Positions 15,951 through 25,447 are shown, counted from the stretch's first letter. The stretch: DNA of 64,000 bases from Idiomarina tyrosinivorans (GCF_003987475.1 NZ_PIQH01000004.1:124001-188000); one strand, 5' to 3'. The notes: generated from the sequence alone by a model not told the origin. A program made the numbers and translations.

Positions 15951-16874
15951 TTGGAACGAGTTTACTTAGAACAAGCCATTACCGACTTGCTGACCATTGA
16001 TGACTTTGTGCGGTGGGCGGTTAGTCGCTTCAATGCCAATGACATCTATTATGGGCACGGCACTGACAACCCTCACGACGAGGCCAGTTTACTCATGGCT
16101 TACGTGGTTAACTTGCCGTACGCCGCGTTACAAGATGTTGGGCATTGCCGCTTGACGACCCGTGAACGCACTCTGATGGTCGAACTTGTTGCGCGCCGCA
16201 TTCGCGAGCGTATTCCTGCGGCCTACCTAACGCAACAGGCTTGGTTCGCTGGGTTGAGCTTCTATGTAGACGAGCGAGTTCTGATTCCGCGCTCACCCAT
16301 TGCTGAGTTAATTGAAAATGGCTTTACGCCTTGGTTAACTGAAGCGCCACAACGAATATTGGACCTCTGTACTGGCAGCGGTTGTATCGCCATCGCCTGT
16401 GCCTATGCTTTCCCTGAAGCGATGGTTGACGCGACGGATTTATCTGCCGATGCGTTAGCGGTAGCAGAACAAAATATCGAACAACATCAGTTACAACATC
16501 AGGTCACGCCAATTCAGTCAAACCTGTTTGGCGAGTTGAGCGGACAAAAATACGACCTGATCGTTACCAATCCTCCATATGTTGATGCCGAGGACATGTC
16601 AGACTTGCCGGATGAGTACCGACATGAACCTGAGTTAGGGCTAGCTGCTGGGGAAGACGGTCTAGTGTTGGTTGACCAGTTATTACTCGAAGCCGCAGAA
16701 CACCTTACCGAAAACGGCATTCTGGTCTGTGAAGTTGGCAATTCAATGCTTGCGCTGGAAGCCAAATATCCACAGACCGCGTTTGTTTGGGTGGAGTTTG
16801 AGCGCGGTGGAGACGGCGTGTTTATGCTAAACCGCGAACAGCTCGCGGCTCACCGTCAGCATTACGGAGAATAA
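15951..16874 (+). CDS. prmB: Ribosomal protein L3 N5-glutamine methyltransferase PrmB
   Basis: 307 residues starting with TTG at 15951 (GGAG upstream; no nearer ATG fits). The N-terminal helical domain resembles PrmB, and the Rossmann domain has [16 protein letters not shown] and the N6/N5 methylase signature [12 protein letters not shown]. PrmB methylates Gln150 of L3. Followed 8 bp later by aroC in the usual prmB-aroC arrangement. Confidence 0.95.
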   Translation: MERVYLEQAITDLLTIDDFVRWAVSRFNANDIYYGHGTDNPHDEASLLMAYVVNLPYAALQDVGHCRLTTRERTLMVELVARRIRERIPAAYLTQQAWFAGLSFYVDERVLIPRSPIAELIENGFTPWLTEAPQRILDLCTGSGCIAIACAYAFPEAMVDATDLSADALAVAEQNIEQHQLQHQVTPIQSNLFGELSGQKYDLIVTNPPYVDAEDMSDLPDEYRHEPELGLAAGEDGLVLVDQLLLEAAEHLTENGILVCEVGNSMLALEAKYPQTAFVWVEFERGGDGVFMLNREQLAAHRQHYGE

Positions 16875-16882
16875 TCACGATT

Positions 16883-17962
16883 ATGCCAGGTAATACATGG
16901 GGACAAGCGTTTCGCGTTACGACCTTTGGCGAGAGTCACGGTGAAGCACTGGGCGCTATTATTGATGGATGCCCTCCAGGTATCGAACTAACTGCGGCAA
17001 TGATCCAACGCCATCTTGATCGGCGCAAACCGGGCGGACGTTTTACTACGCCCCGTCAGGAGGACGACCAGATCGAGATTTTGTCTGGTGTTTTTGAAGG
17101 CGTAACAACCGGTACCCCAATTGGTCTGTTGATCCGCAATCAAGATGCTCGCAGCCAAGATTACGCAAAAATACGCGATCGTTTTCGCCCAGGGCATGCG
17201 GATTATACCTATCAGCATAAACATGGCATTCGTGACTATCGAGGGGGCGGCCGTTCATCTGCGCGGGAAACTGCCATGCGTGTCGCCGCAGGTGCTATTG
17301 CGCAACAGTTTTTGTTGCAGCAAGGCGTCAGTATTCGTTCCGCAGTGGAGCAAATCGGTGACGTCAAAGCGCAACAAAGTGATTGGCAGCAGATTGATGA
17401 TAATCCTTTTTTCTTTTTAGATGCAGCGGCTGTACCCGAGGTGGAAGCGCTGTTGCGCACGATTAAAAAGGCGGGCGATTCGATTGGCGCCGCTATCCGC
17501 TTTGAAGTCGCGGGATTGCCTGTGGGTCTCGGTGAACCGGTATTTGACCGACTCGATGCTGATGTGGCGAAAGCACTGATGAGTATTAATGCCGTTAAAG
17601 CGGTAGAAATCGGTGATGGCTTTGCGGTTGCTAATCAGCGTGGTAGCGAACATCGCGACGAAATGACACCCTCCGGCTTTCTCTCAAACCATAGTGGTGG
17701 AGTGTTAGGTGGCATTAGTTCCGGTCAGGTTTTACGCGGACGGTTGGCATTAAAACCAACCTCGAGCATTGGCATTTCTGGGCAAACGATAAACCTCCAA
17801 GGCGAGCCGACCGAGATCGTCACAAAAGGCCGTCATGATCCCTGTGTGGGGATTCGTGCGGTGGCCATTGTTGATGCAATGCTGGCGTTAACACTGATGG
17901 ATCATTGGTTACGTCACCGCGGTCAAAATGCCGACGTGGATTGTCAGACCCCACAAATTTGA
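16883..17962 (+). CDS. aroC: Chorismate synthase AroC
   Basis: 359 residues, normal length. Signatures [41 protein letters not shown] and [20 protein letters not shown] are all present. It converts EPSP to chorismate using reduced FMN, the last step of the shikimate pathway. Probably cotranscribed with prmB. Confidence 0.97.
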   Translation: MPGNTWGQAFRVTTFGESHGEALGAIIDGCPPGIELTAAMIQRHLDRRKPGGRFTTPRQEDDQIEILSGVFEGVTTGTPIGLLIRNQDARSQDYAKIRDRFRPGHADYTYQHKHGIRDYRGGGRSSARETAMRVAAGAIAQQFLLQQGVSIRSAVEQIGDVKAQQSDWQQIDDNPFFFLDAAAVPEVEALLRTIKKAGDSIGAAIRFEVAGLPVGLGEPVFDRLDADVAKALMSINAVKAVEIGDGFAVANQRGSEHRDEMTPSGFLSNHSGGVLGGISSGQVLRGRLALKPTSSIGISGQTINLQGEPTEIVTKGRHDPCVGIRAVAIVDAMLALTLMDHWLRHRGQNADVDCQTPQI

Positions 17963-17981
17963 GTGCGATTGTTGTTTCACG

Positions 17982-18512
17982 ATGGATTACCAACCACTGA
18001 TTGACTGCTTTGCCGAGTGCTTTGCTGATAGCCACAGAACCTTACTGGTTGCCGGAGATGGCGAGCCCTACTATCAGCCTGCGGCCGCAGCGAATGATTT
18101 CCATCGGATTTATTTTGCTCATGGTTTTTTTAATTCGGCTTTGCATGAGGTCGCGCACTGGTGCATCGCTGGCACAGAGCGGCGCATGTTGCCAGATTAT
18201 GGCTATTGGTATGAGCCGGATGGTCGTAATCAGCAACAGCAACTAGCCTTTGAACAGGTAGAAAGTCGCCCGCAAGCGTTGGAATGCTGGTTTTGTTACT
18301 GCACAGGGTCAGAGTTTACTATCAGTATTGATAACCTGTCTGGGGTGCCAGTTGACCCAAGCGCTTTTCGCCACAAAGTCGAGCAACAGTGGATGCAATT
18401 GGGGCAGCACGGTCTGCCAGCGCGTGCAGAAGTCTTCGCTCGAGCGTTATGTTGCCGATTTAATCAACCATGGCCCGATCCAAATCATCAGCCATTCCGT
18501 AGTTTGCTGTAA
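17982..18512 (+). CDS. epmC: Elongation factor P hydroxylase EpmC
   Basis: 176 residues from ATG 17982 (MDYQPLIDCFAECFAD aligns with EpmC/YfcM starts; an in-frame start inside aroC is less likely). ALHEVAHWCIAG carries the HExxH metal motif, and DYGYWYEPDGR and ESRPQALECWF are conserved. EpmC hydroxylates the beta-lysylated Lys of EF-P. epmA and epmB are not in the window. No good ribosome site is visible. Confidence 0.92.
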   Translation: MDYQPLIDCFAECFADSHRTLLVAGDGEPYYQPAAAANDFHRIYFAHGFFNSALHEVAHWCIAGTERRMLPDYGYWYEPDGRNQQQQLAFEQVESRPQALECWFCYCTGSEFTISIDNLSGVPVDPSAFRHKVEQQWMQLGQHGLPARAEVFARALCCRFNQPWPDPNHQPFRSLL

Positions 18513-18562
18513 GTTTAGGCAGCGAACATGTCTAGGTAGCTGTCCAACCCCCCAACAAATCT

Positions 18563-18571
18563 TGTTATACT
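18563..18571 (+). promoter_or_regulatory. Extended -10 promoter before the NAD-kinase-like gene
   Basis: TGTTATACT (18563-18571) is an extended -10 (TGn plus TATACT) about 34 bp before the ATG at 18605. No convincing -35 is present, which an extended -10 partly compensates. No clear Shine-Dalgarno follows. Confidence 0.45.
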
Positions 18572-18604
18572 ATCGTCTTTCCCTCAGTCTGAATAAATCG
18601 CAGT

Positions 18605-19741
18605 ATGATGCAGCAATTACGTCTTGGTTTAGTGATTAATCCTGTTGCCGGTATCGGCGGTCCTACCGGTTTGAAAGGTAGTGATGGCGAAAACACCTTG
18701 GCTATTGCTCGCCAGCAAGGCGTTGAGCCTAAAGCACAACAGCGTGTCGCAACAGCATTAGAGCTACTGACACCCTATAAAACGCAATTACAGTTTTATA
18801 CCGTTGCCGGTGATATGGGTGAGAACGTATTGCAGACATTAGGTTTTGCGTACCAAGTGATTTATCAACCGCAACACCCGAGTTCGGCAAGCGATAGCCA
18901 GCTAGGTGCCAAAGCAATTGCTGAGCAACAACCCGACCTGTTGTTGTTTGCTGGCGGCGATGGCACTGCTCGCGATATTTGCCAAGTTTGGCCGGAGTCG
19001 TTGCCAGTTTTGGGCATTCCGGCTGGCGTAAAAATTCATTCCGGTGTTTATGCGGTCAATCCCTCAGCGGCTGCGCGGGTCATCGAAAAGTTACTGAAAG
19101 GCGAGCTCGCATCAGTGCATCAAGGTGATGTCATGGACATCGACGAGCAAGCGTTTCGGCAGGGCAGCGTCAAAGCCAAGCGATTCGGTGAAATGACTGT
19201 ACCGGCTGAGTTGCAATATATTCAGGCGGTAAAAATGGGCGGCAAGGAAAGTGACGAATTGGTTTTGGATGACATTGCCGCAGATGTCGCTGAACGCCTT
19301 GAGGATGTTGATATCGCAATCATGGGTTCAGGCTCTACCGTTGAGCATGTGATGCAACAGCTCGGACTGGCCAATACCTTGCTTGGGGTAGATATTGTTG
19401 AACACCTTCAAGTCGTGGCCAATGATGTCAGCGAGTCGCAGTTGTATGACTACTTGCAGCAGCATCCGCAGGCTACGATTAAATTGGTGGTTACCGTGAT
19501 TGGTGGTCAAGGACATCTGTTTGGGCGGGGGAATCAACAATTGAGCCCGCGGATTATCCGCCATATCGGACTGACTAACATTATTATTGTGGCGACCAAG
19601 AAGAAATTGCAAAGCCTTACCGAGAAAGGGCTTCAGGTAGATACCGGGGATCCGCAATTGGATAGTGAGTTAGCCGGCCTGCGTACGGTCGTTACCGGCT
19701 ATCATGATGAAGTGCTGGTTAATTTGGTGAGTGTGCGTTAA
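18605..19741 (+). CDS. ATP-NAD kinase family protein (AcoX-like)
   Basis: 378 residues with the NAD kinase/diacylglycerol kinase fold: LGLVINPVAGIGGPTGLKGSDG at the N-terminus and the nucleotide motif LLLFAGGDGTARDI (about residues 116-129). Members of this long family (COG3199) are common in gammaproteobacteria but poorly characterised and distinct from NadK. A second candidate MQQ start is one codon downstream. Tail-to-tail with ferredoxin. Confidence 0.8.
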   Translation: MMQQLRLGLVINPVAGIGGPTGLKGSDGENTLAIARQQGVEPKAQQRVATALELLTPYKTQLQFYTVAGDMGENVLQTLGFAYQVIYQPQHPSSASDSQLGAKAIAEQQPDLLLFAGGDGTARDICQVWPESLPVLGIPAGVKIHSGVYAVNPSAAARVIEKLLKGELASVHQGDVMDIDEQAFRQGSVKAKRFGEMTVPAELQYIQAVKMGGKESDELVLDDIAADVAERLEDVDIAIMGSGSTVEHVMQQLGLANTLLGVDIVEHLQVVANDVSESQLYDYLQQHPQATIKLVVTVIGGQGHLFGRGNQQLSPRIIRHIGLTNIIIVATKKKLQSLTEKGLQVDTGDPQLDSELAGLRTVVTGYHDEVLVNLVSVR

Positions 19742-20058
19742 AACTGCGATTTTGGCAGGTGCACAATTAGGCCATCGAGTGCTTCGGTGACTTCGATTTG
19801 GCAGCTCAAGCGGCTATTGTCTTGTGGCTCTTGCACCACATCTAACATATCTTCTTCCGCTTCATCCGGCTTAGGAAGCTTGTCTTCCCAACTGGGGTCG
19901 ACATAACAATGGCATGTTGCGCATGCCATGACGCCGCCGCATTCACCGACAATGCCATCAATCATATGGTCGACAGCACCTTGCATAACGTTGCTACCAA
20001 CTTCTACTTCCGCTTCAAATTCACCGCCATCGGCGTCGATATAGATAATTTTTGGCAT
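19738..20058 (-). CDS. 2Fe-2S ferredoxin, adrenodoxin type
   Basis: 106 residues. ECGGVMACATCHCYV gives the CX5CX2C arrangement and LSCQIEV the fourth ligand, as in Fdx/adrenodoxin-type ferredoxins. N-terminal PKIIYIDADGGEFEAEVEVG is typical. Unlike isc fdx it is not in an isc cluster, so it may serve another electron transfer partner. The C-terminal DGLIVHLPKSQF matches the family. It overlaps the end of the convergent kinase-like gene. Confidence 0.88.
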   Translation of the reverse strand: MPKIIYIDADGGEFEAEVEVGSNVMQGAVDHMIDGIVGECGGVMACATCHCYVDPSWEDKLPKPDEAEEDMLDVVQEPQDNSRLSCQIEVTEALDGLIVHLPKSQF

Positions 20059-20168
20059 GAAACTAACCCTACTGCCTATGAATGAGATATTAAATTTTGC
20101 CCAAAAAGCGACTGAAATAGGATAAAATACGCGGCTTTATCGCACAAGTCACTGTCTAGGAACTGCTG

Positions 20169-21461
20169 ATGCTAGAACGTCTATTTGCTATTCGTGCACA
20201 GGGTAGCACGGTTAAAGCGGAAATTATCGCCGGAATCACGACTTTCCTCACTATGGCGTACATTATTTTCGTAAACCCTTCAATTTTAAGTCAGACGGGC
20301 ATGGATTATGGTGCGGTGTTTGTCGCAACCTGTTTAGCCGCTGCAATTGGCTGTTTGATCATGGGCTTGTGGGCAAACTATCCGGTGGCATTAGCACCAG
20401 GAATGGGCTTAAATGCCTTTTTTACCTACACCGTAGTATTTGGCATGGGCTACTCATGGCAAACAGCATTAGGTGCAGTGTTCTTCTCTGGGATCACGTT
20501 TTTTATTCTGTCGGCGTTCAAAATTCGGGAATGGATTATTCGCTCTATCCCAACTACCTTGCGACTCGCTATTGCCGCGGGTATTGGCGCATTCCTCGCT
20601 CTCATTGGTTTAAAGAACGCCCATATTATTGTTGCCAATGATGCCACTATGGTTGCTCTTGGCGACCTTGGTGAGCTTTCGGTGTTGCTTGCCGCCGGTG
20701 GATTCTTTTTAATTATCGGCTTGGTTTCTCGACAGGTGCAAGGCGCGGCGATGATCAGTATTTTACTGGTCACGCTGATTGCTTGGTTACTGGGCGATGT
20801 TGAGTATCAAGGTATCGTTGATATGCCGCCGAGCTTGGCTCCTACCTTCATGCAAATGGATATCTCAGCCGCCTTTGATGTTGGCATGTTGAGCGTGATA
20901 TTCGCTTTCCTTTTTGTTGACCTATTCGATACCTCTGGCACCCTCTTGGCGGTAGCGCAGAAGGCAGGAATTGCGAAAGCCAATGGCGACTTACCGCGTA
21001 TTGATAAAGCCTTAATGGCGGATAGTACAGCTACCGTAGCTGGCGCCATGTTAGGTACGTCAACCACCACAAGTTATATTGAGTCAGCTGCAGGCGTCGC
21101 CTCCGGTGGAAAAACCGGACTCACCGCTGTGGTCGTTGGTTTACTGTTTATTGCAGCGATGTTTTTTGCACCACTCGCGGGAATGATTCCGCCTTACGCC
21201 ACGGCCGGCGCAATCATCTACGTTGCGGTATTAATGTTATTTACGTTACGCCGGGTCGACTGGGATGACATCACAGAAGCGGCACCCGTGGCTGTGGTGC
21301 TACTGATGACACCATTAACCTTTTCTATTGCCGACGGTATTGCGTTGGGTTTTATTAGCTATTTACTGGTGAAGTTATTGGCAGGAAAGTACCGAGATTT
21401 AACGCCGAGTGTGGTATTTTTAGGTGTATTGTTTATCGCTAAATTTATTTGGTTGGGGTAA
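20169..21461 (+). CDS. NCS2/AzgA-type purine permease
   Basis: 430 residues with about 12-13 hydrophobic segments. Family motifs LTMAYIIFVNPSIL, NYPVALAPGMGLNAFFTYTVV, FVDLFDTSGTLLAVA and GTSTTTSYIESAAGV match the adenine/guanine/hypoxanthine permeases (PurP/GhxP type). It would import purine bases by proton symport. It lies 6 bp before gpt, whose product salvages xanthine and guanine, fitting a purine uptake-salvage pair. An upstream GATAAAAT -10-like sequence (near 20122) may be its promoter. Confidence 0.9.
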   Translation: MLERLFAIRAQGSTVKAEIIAGITTFLTMAYIIFVNPSILSQTGMDYGAVFVATCLAAAIGCLIMGLWANYPVALAPGMGLNAFFTYTVVFGMGYSWQTALGAVFFSGITFFILSAFKIREWIIRSIPTTLRLAIAAGIGAFLALIGLKNAHIIVANDATMVALGDLGELSVLLAAGGFFLIIGLVSRQVQGAAMISILLVTLIAWLLGDVEYQGIVDMPPSLAPTFMQMDISAAFDVGMLSVIFAFLFVDLFDTSGTLLAVAQKAGIAKANGDLPRIDKALMADSTATVAGAMLGTSTTTSYIESAAGVASGGKTGLTAVVVGLLFIAAMFFAPLAGMIPPYATAGAIIYVAVLMLFTLRRVDWDDITEAAPVAVVLLMTPLTFSIADGIALGFISYLLVKLLAGKYRDLTPSVVFLGVLFIAKFIWLG

Positions 21462-21467
21462 GGACTT

Positions 21468-21953
21468 ATGGGATGGCATTCAAACCGAGAGTTTTTCGTA
21501 TCTTGGGAAGAGCTTCATCGAGCAACAAAAGAGTTGGCGCGACGTCAGCTTCCAGCAGAGCAGTGGCAAGGGATTGTCGCCGTTAGTCGGGGCGGCTTAG
21601 TGCCTGCGGCGATTATTGCTCGGGAACTAAATATCCGAGTTGTAGACAGTGTTTGTGTCAGTTCCTATGACCACACGGAACAGCGAGACGATTTGCAATT
21701 ACTCAAAGACGTAACCGCCACCACAGATGGGGAAGGGTATCTGGTGATTGACGACTTGGTCGATACCGGTAACACGCTAAAATTTCTCCGTGACAAGCTG
21801 CCGAAAGCGAAATTTATTACTGTTTATGCAAAACCTGAAGGCATGAGCTTAGTTGACGACTATGTCGCCGACTTAGAGCAAGAAACGTGGATTCACTTCC
21901 CGTGGGATATGCACCTGCACTATGTTGAGCCTTTGGCAGGGCAAGAAAGCTAG
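21468..21953 (+). CDS. gpt: Xanthine-guanine phosphoribosyltransferase Gpt
   Basis: 161 residues with the phosphoribosyltransferase motif [17 protein letters not shown] (about residues 91-107) and [18 protein letters not shown], aligning closely with E. coli Gpt including the C-terminal [10 protein letters not shown]. It converts xanthine/guanine and PRPP to the nucleotides. Cotranscribed with the permease upstream. Confidence 0.93.
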   Translation: MGWHSNREFFVSWEELHRATKELARRQLPAEQWQGIVAVSRGGLVPAAIIARELNIRVVDSVCVSSYDHTEQRDDLQLLKDVTATTDGEGYLVIDDLVDTGNTLKFLRDKLPKAKFITVYAKPEGMSLVDDYVADLEQETWIHFPWDMHLHYVEPLAGQES

Positions 21954-22035
21954 CTCAACAGCGTCATTAAATGAAATAAAAACGGCCGGCGAATTCGCCA
22001 TAGACTTTGATAACGAATAGCGAGTGATGAAACGA

Positions 22036-22072
22036 AAAAGCCCCGAAACCTAACAGGATACGGGGCTTTTTT
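22036..22072. terminator. Bidirectional intrinsic terminator between gpt and proS
   Basis: AAAAGCCCCG (22036-22045) pairs with CGGGGCTTTT (22061-22070), with a 15-nt loop. A run of six Ts (22067-22072) follows on the + strand and A5 on the left gives the T-run for the minus strand, so it can end both converging transcripts. Confidence 0.85.
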
Positions 22073-22085
22073 GTCGAATTGGTTA

Positions 22086-23789
22086 TTACTGTTGTAATTG
22101 AGTCTGCACGTAGGCAATGACTTGGTCGACCGCAACTTTTTCTTTTTCACCGGTTTTGCGCGATTGATATTCAACTTCTTGTTGATCCAAGTTGCGCTCG
22201 CCAATGACGACCTGGTGCGGAATACCAACCAGTTCCATGTCAGCAAACATCACGCCTGGACGCTCTTTACGGTCGTCAAACAGCACTGATAAACCGGCAT
22301 CAAGGCAAGCTTGATAAAGTGCCTCTGCGACTTCTTTTACCCGCTCTGACTTATGCATATTCATTGGAATAAGCACCACATCAAACGGTGCTAGTGCGGC
22401 AGGCCAAACAATGCCACGTTCATCATGGTTTTGTTCAATGGCGGCGGCCACGATACGTGATACACCAATGCCATAACAACCCATTGTTAAGGTTTGGTGT
22501 TTACCAGACTCGGTTAAAACGCCAACTTTCATTGCATCACTGTATTTGGTGCCAAGTTGGAAAATATGGCCCACTTCGATACCACGGGCGATTCGTAAGT
22601 TGCCTTTACCACAAGGGCTTGGATCGCCATCAACCACATTGCGAATATCGGCGCTGCGGCTAAAACGCAAGTCACGCTCCCAGTTCACCCCTGTGCGCCA
22701 CTTACCATTATTATTGTCGCCACAAGCAAAGTCAGCGAGAACTGCTGCGCTGTGGTCAGCAATAATGGGGTAATCTAACCACGGTCCCTGGAATAGATCG
22801 ACACAACCAATAACGTCTTGGTCGGTGACGATTTCTAGCGGAGTGGCAACCTCAGCTAGCTTCGCGGCTTTCACATCGTTCAGCTCGTGGTCGCCTCGGA
22901 CAACCAAATAGACGAATTCACTGGTGACCTCGTCGCTGGCTCGTACCAGTACCGTGCGAAGGGTTTGTGACGAAGAAATCGCTAACTTGTCCGCGGCCTG
23001 CTGACCGGCTTTCAATTTAATATCGACAACCTGCATCTCAGCGCTGGCTTGCGGTCTTTGTTCTGTGGGCGCCAAAGCTTCTGCCATTTCAACGTTGGCG
23101 GCATAATCCGAGCTATCAGAGAACGCAATGGCGTCTTCGCCCGACTGCGCTAACACATGAAATTCATGCGAATGTGAGCCCCCGATAGAACCTGTGTCGG
23201 CAATGACAGGGCGGTAGTCGAGGCCTAAGCGCTCAAAAATACGACAATACGCCTGGTGCATGGTGTCGTAGGTTTGTTGTAAGCTCTGTTCATCTAAATG
23301 GAACGAATAGGCGTCTTTCATCAAAAATTCACGGGCACGCATAACCCCGAAGCGCGGACGAATCTCATCGCGGAATTTCGTCTGAATTTGAAACAACGAC
23401 AGCGGCAGCTGCTTGTAGCTGCTAATTTCCTTACGCACCAATTCGCTGATGACTTCTTCATGCGTCGGACCTAATAAAAAGTCTCGCTGGTTACGGTCTT
23501 TTATCCGCAACAATTCGGGACCGTAGGCATCCCAGCGGCCAGATTCTTGCCATAAGTCTGCTGGCTGCACCATCGGCATCAGGATTTCTAAGGCACCAGT
23601 GGCTTCCATTTCTTCACGTACGACCTGCTCTACCTTTCGCATGACCCTTAAACCGGTCGGCGTCCATGTATAGAGGCCCGCCGCGACTTTACGGATCATT
23701 CCGGCACGGAGCATGAGCTGATGGCTGACAATCTCTGCATCAGATGGCGTTTCTTTTAATGTTGACAATAAATACTGGCTGCTGCGCAT
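22086..23789 (-). CDS. proS: Prolyl-tRNA synthetase ProS
   Basis: 567 residues, bacterial-type ProRS with class II motifs ([37 protein letters not shown]) and an inserted editing domain (about residues 225-395) between motifs 2 and 3. The C-terminal anticodon domain has [24 protein letters not shown]. It charges tRNA-Pro in the cytoplasm. Monocistronic: terminator downstream and its own promoter upstream. Confidence 0.97.
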   Translation of the reverse strand: MRSSQYLLSTLKETPSDAEIVSHQLMLRAGMIRKVAAGLYTWTPTGLRVMRKVEQVVREEMEATGALEILMPMVQPADLWQESGRWDAYGPELLRIKDRNQRDFLLGPTHEEVISELVRKEISSYKQLPLSLFQIQTKFRDEIRPRFGVMRAREFLMKDAYSFHLDEQSLQQTYDTMHQAYCRIFERLGLDYRPVIADTGSIGGSHSHEFHVLAQSGEDAIAFSDSSDYAANVEMAEALAPTEQRPQASAEMQVVDIKLKAGQQAADKLAISSSQTLRTVLVRASDEVTSEFVYLVVRGDHELNDVKAAKLAEVATPLEIVTDQDVIGCVDLFQGPWLDYPIIADHSAAVLADFACGDNNNGKWRTGVNWERDLRFSRSADIRNVVDGDPSPCGKGNLRIARGIEVGHIFQLGTKYSDAMKVGVLTESGKHQTLTMGCYGIGVSRIVAAAIEQNHDERGIVWPAALAPFDVVLIPMNMHKSERVKEVAEALYQACLDAGLSVLFDDRKERPGVMFADMELVGIPHQVVIGERNLDQQEVEYQSRKTGEKEKVAVDQVIAYVQTQLQQ

Positions 23790-23835
23790 TGGCGTTTAAC
23801 TCTATGTTTATCGCAATGGGTAAAAATGAAAGCGG

Positions 23836-23862
23836 ATTCTAGCAGTCTATTGCAGTTGTCAA
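23836..23862 (-). promoter_or_regulatory. proS promoter
   Basis: On the minus strand TTGACA (23862-23857), a 15-bp spacer, then TAGAAT (23841-23836) preceded by TGC (extended -10). The -35 overlaps the trmO stop region. The spacer is short, but both boxes are near consensus. Confidence 0.5.
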
Positions 23863-24578
23863 AAGCATTTCGTGGCGATTGGCTCGATTTCTTCAACTTC
23901 AACCACATGGTCAATAACCCGCCAACGCACATTTATATCATAAAGGGCGGTCCCATAGCTGCGCGTTAGCGCATTTTCTTGATGATAAGCAGGACGAGGA
24001 TCTTGGCTCAACACTTGGCAAATAAGCTGACGCAAATTGGGGTAGCGGCGTTTAAGAGTCTGTAATTGCTGTTCTGCTGCAGCACTTATCGTGACCGGAA
24101 GCGTGGATGGCGCTTGTTGTGCATAGCCTCCCTCGGCATCGCTAATGGCATCTGCGTAGGGAATATAGGGCTTAATATCGTATATTGGCGTGCCATCGAC
24201 TAAGTCTGCGGCAAATACCTCAATCGCCATAGTTCCGCTAAGTGAGGTAGAGCCTAAACGTACTACCGACATGCCCAGACCATTAGGGCGAAAACTTGAA
24301 CGCGAGGCGAACACCCCAACTTTCTCATTACCGCCTAATCGCGGTGGGCGCACCAGCGGTTGCCAACCATGATTCTGGTGAAAACCAAAGACTAACCATA
24401 AATGGCTAAATTGTGCTAAACCTCGAAGCATGTTGCGATCCTGGTAGGCATCGGTAAATTCTATACGGCAGGCAGCATCGACCAGTCCTGGTTGGCGTGG
24501 GACACTAAATTTTTCCGGATACGGTGTCCTAATGTGGGCGATGGCTTCTAGCTGCAGAGGGTTAGTTGTTTTTGCCAT
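23859..24578 (-). CDS. trmO: tRNA (adenine(37)-N6)-methyltransferase TrmO
   Basis: 239 residues from the ATG at 24578 (MAKTTNPLQLEAIAHIRTPY aligns with TrmO; a start at 24626 would add 16 unrelated residues). SAM-binding TsaA-type motif FASRSSFRPNGLGMSVVRL and DLVDGTPIYDIKPYIPYAD are characteristic. It methylates the t6A37 base to m6t6A. The C-terminal DINVRWRVID matches the family. Weak ribosome site. Divergent from the sigma-54-driven secreted protein gene; the enhancer candidate for that gene begins 5 bp upstream of this start. Confidence 0.93.
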   Translation of the reverse strand: MAKTTNPLQLEAIAHIRTPYPEKFSVPRQPGLVDAACRIEFTDAYQDRNMLRGLAQFSHLWLVFGFHQNHGWQPLVRPPRLGGNEKVGVFASRSSFRPNGLGMSVVRLGSTSLSGTMAIEVFAADLVDGTPIYDIKPYIPYADAISDAEGGYAQQAPSTLPVTISAAAEQQLQTLKRRYPNLRQLICQVLSQDPRPAYHQENALTRSYGTALYDINVRWRVIDHVVEVEEIEPIATKCF

Positions 24579-24582
24579 AATC

Positions 24583-24600
24583 TGGTGAATTTCGCTATTG
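24583..24600 (+). promoter_or_regulatory. Candidate PspF-type enhancer (UAS) of the toastrack-like gene
   Basis: TGGTGAATTTCGCTATTG shares 12 of 18 bases with TAGTGTAATTCGCTAACT, the E. coli PspF site as I recall it. It begins exactly 88 bp before the GG of the sigma-54 promoter, the same distance as the better match at 61061-61078. The consensus is from memory; the spacing is read directly. Confidence 0.6.
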
Positions 24601-24639
24601 GGTTGTGGTTCTATTGCTATCAACAATCGATGATATAAT

Positions 24640-24652
24640 TAACTTATTGATT
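24640..24652 (-). promoter_or_regulatory. IHF site matching the consensus
   Basis: Read on the minus strand this is AATCAATAAGTTA, a full match to the IHF core WATCAANNNNTTR. It lies between the enhancer candidate (24583-24600) and the sigma-54 promoter (24670-24685), where IHF bends DNA in many sigma-54 systems including E. coli psp. Confidence 0.55.
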
Positions 24653-24669
24653 TTTATGTGATTTTATTT

Positions 24670-24685
24670 TGGCACGCGGATTGCT
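24670..24685 (+). promoter_or_regulatory. Sigma-54 promoter of the toastrack-like gene
   Basis: TGGCACGCGGATTGCT matches the sigma-54 consensus TGGCACG-N4-TTGCW at every defined position; GG (24671-24672) and GC (24683-24684) are separated by 10 bp. Transcription should start near 24696. It is followed by an 8-bp inverted repeat, GTCATGGT (24689-24696) with ACCATGAC (24728-24735), in the leader region. Confidence 0.8.
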
Positions 24686-24751
24686 CAAGTCATGGTATCT
24701 AAGTCGTTAAAACTTTTGAACTATCTAACCATGACGGAAGGGAAGAGAACA

Positions 24752-25402
24752 ATGAAAAAAATAATCGTAGCCACTGCTTTTGCATTAATTGCTGGCGTCA
24801 CCCTAATGAGTGCCGCGATGGCTTCTCCTTGGCACGATGGTGAGCAACACAAGACCATCAGCCGTGAATTTACGGTTCAGCCTAACACCGCGTTTTCTTT
24901 AGACTCTGGTGTCGGTGAGGTGCAATTTCGTTATCACGACAAAAACACCGTGGAAGTACAACTGGTGATTGAATCAGATGATGATAGTTGGTTAACCGAC
25001 GGTGATATTGAAGATATTGAATTAACGGTCGATCAAACCGCGGACGAATTGGCGTTGAGTACCAATGAGCAGGAAGATGTGAAATTTACTTGGACCATTA
25101 CCATGCCGCAGATGAGCAATGTTGATATCGACTTTGGCGTCGGCGAAATTTCTGGTGATATTCGTTTAACCGACGTGGACATTGATCTAGGTGTTGGTGA
25201 GATCGATCTGCACTTACTCGGTGGTGATGTTGGTCGAGTGGAAGCAAATGCAGGCATTGGCGACACCAAAATTCGTGGTATTAACAGCGAAAATACTCGG
25301 GCAATGATTTCCTCTCAATCTGAATCGCATAGTAATGGTGCAGCGACGGTTCGTGCGGATGTCGGTGTCGGCGACATTACCCTAGATTTTGACCAACGCT
25401 GA
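24752..25402 (+). CDS. Secreted DUF4097/toastrack-like beta-repeat protein
   Basis: 216 residues from the ATG at 24752 (GGAAGAG upstream). A signal peptide is clear (MKKIIVATAFALIAGVTLMSAAMA). The mature part has five short G-[VI]-G-[ED]-[VIT] repeats (GVGEV, GVGEI, GVGEI, GIGDT, GVGDI) in beta-rich stretches spaced 19-60 residues apart, as in the DUF4097 or toastrack proteins that form stacked beta-hairpins. Acidic overall. Function unknown; toastrack proteins have been linked computationally to the phage-shock (Psp) envelope response. The sigma-54 promoter and PspF-like site upstream fit that. Periplasmic or surface location inferred. Confidence 0.7.
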   Translation: MKKIIVATAFALIAGVTLMSAAMASPWHDGEQHKTISREFTVQPNTAFSLDSGVGEVQFRYHDKNTVEVQLVIESDDDSWLTDGDIEDIELTVDQTADELALSTNEQEDVKFTWTITMPQMSNVDIDFGVGEISGDIRLTDVDIDLGVGEIDLHLLGGDVGRVEANAGIGDTKIRGINSENTRAMISSQSESHSNGAATVRADVGVGDITLDFDQR

Positions 25403-25420
25403 GCGTTTAACGCTCACCTG

Positions 25421-25447
25421 AAGCCGCGGTTATATGCCGCGGCTTTA
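25421..25447. terminator. Bidirectional hairpin terminator between the toastrack-like gene and rcsF
   Basis: AAGCCGCGG (25421-25429) pairs with CCGCGGCTT (25437-25445), 7-nt loop. The right arm overlaps the rcsF stop codon. The following T-rich stretch is short (TTTATTG), so termination strength is uncertain. Confidence 0.65.

Noticed and set aside
20059-20168. Possible purine riboswitch before the NCS2 permease
   Set aside because: The 110-bp leader has no three-way junction with the conserved purine aptamer core; only a plausible -10 box is visible.
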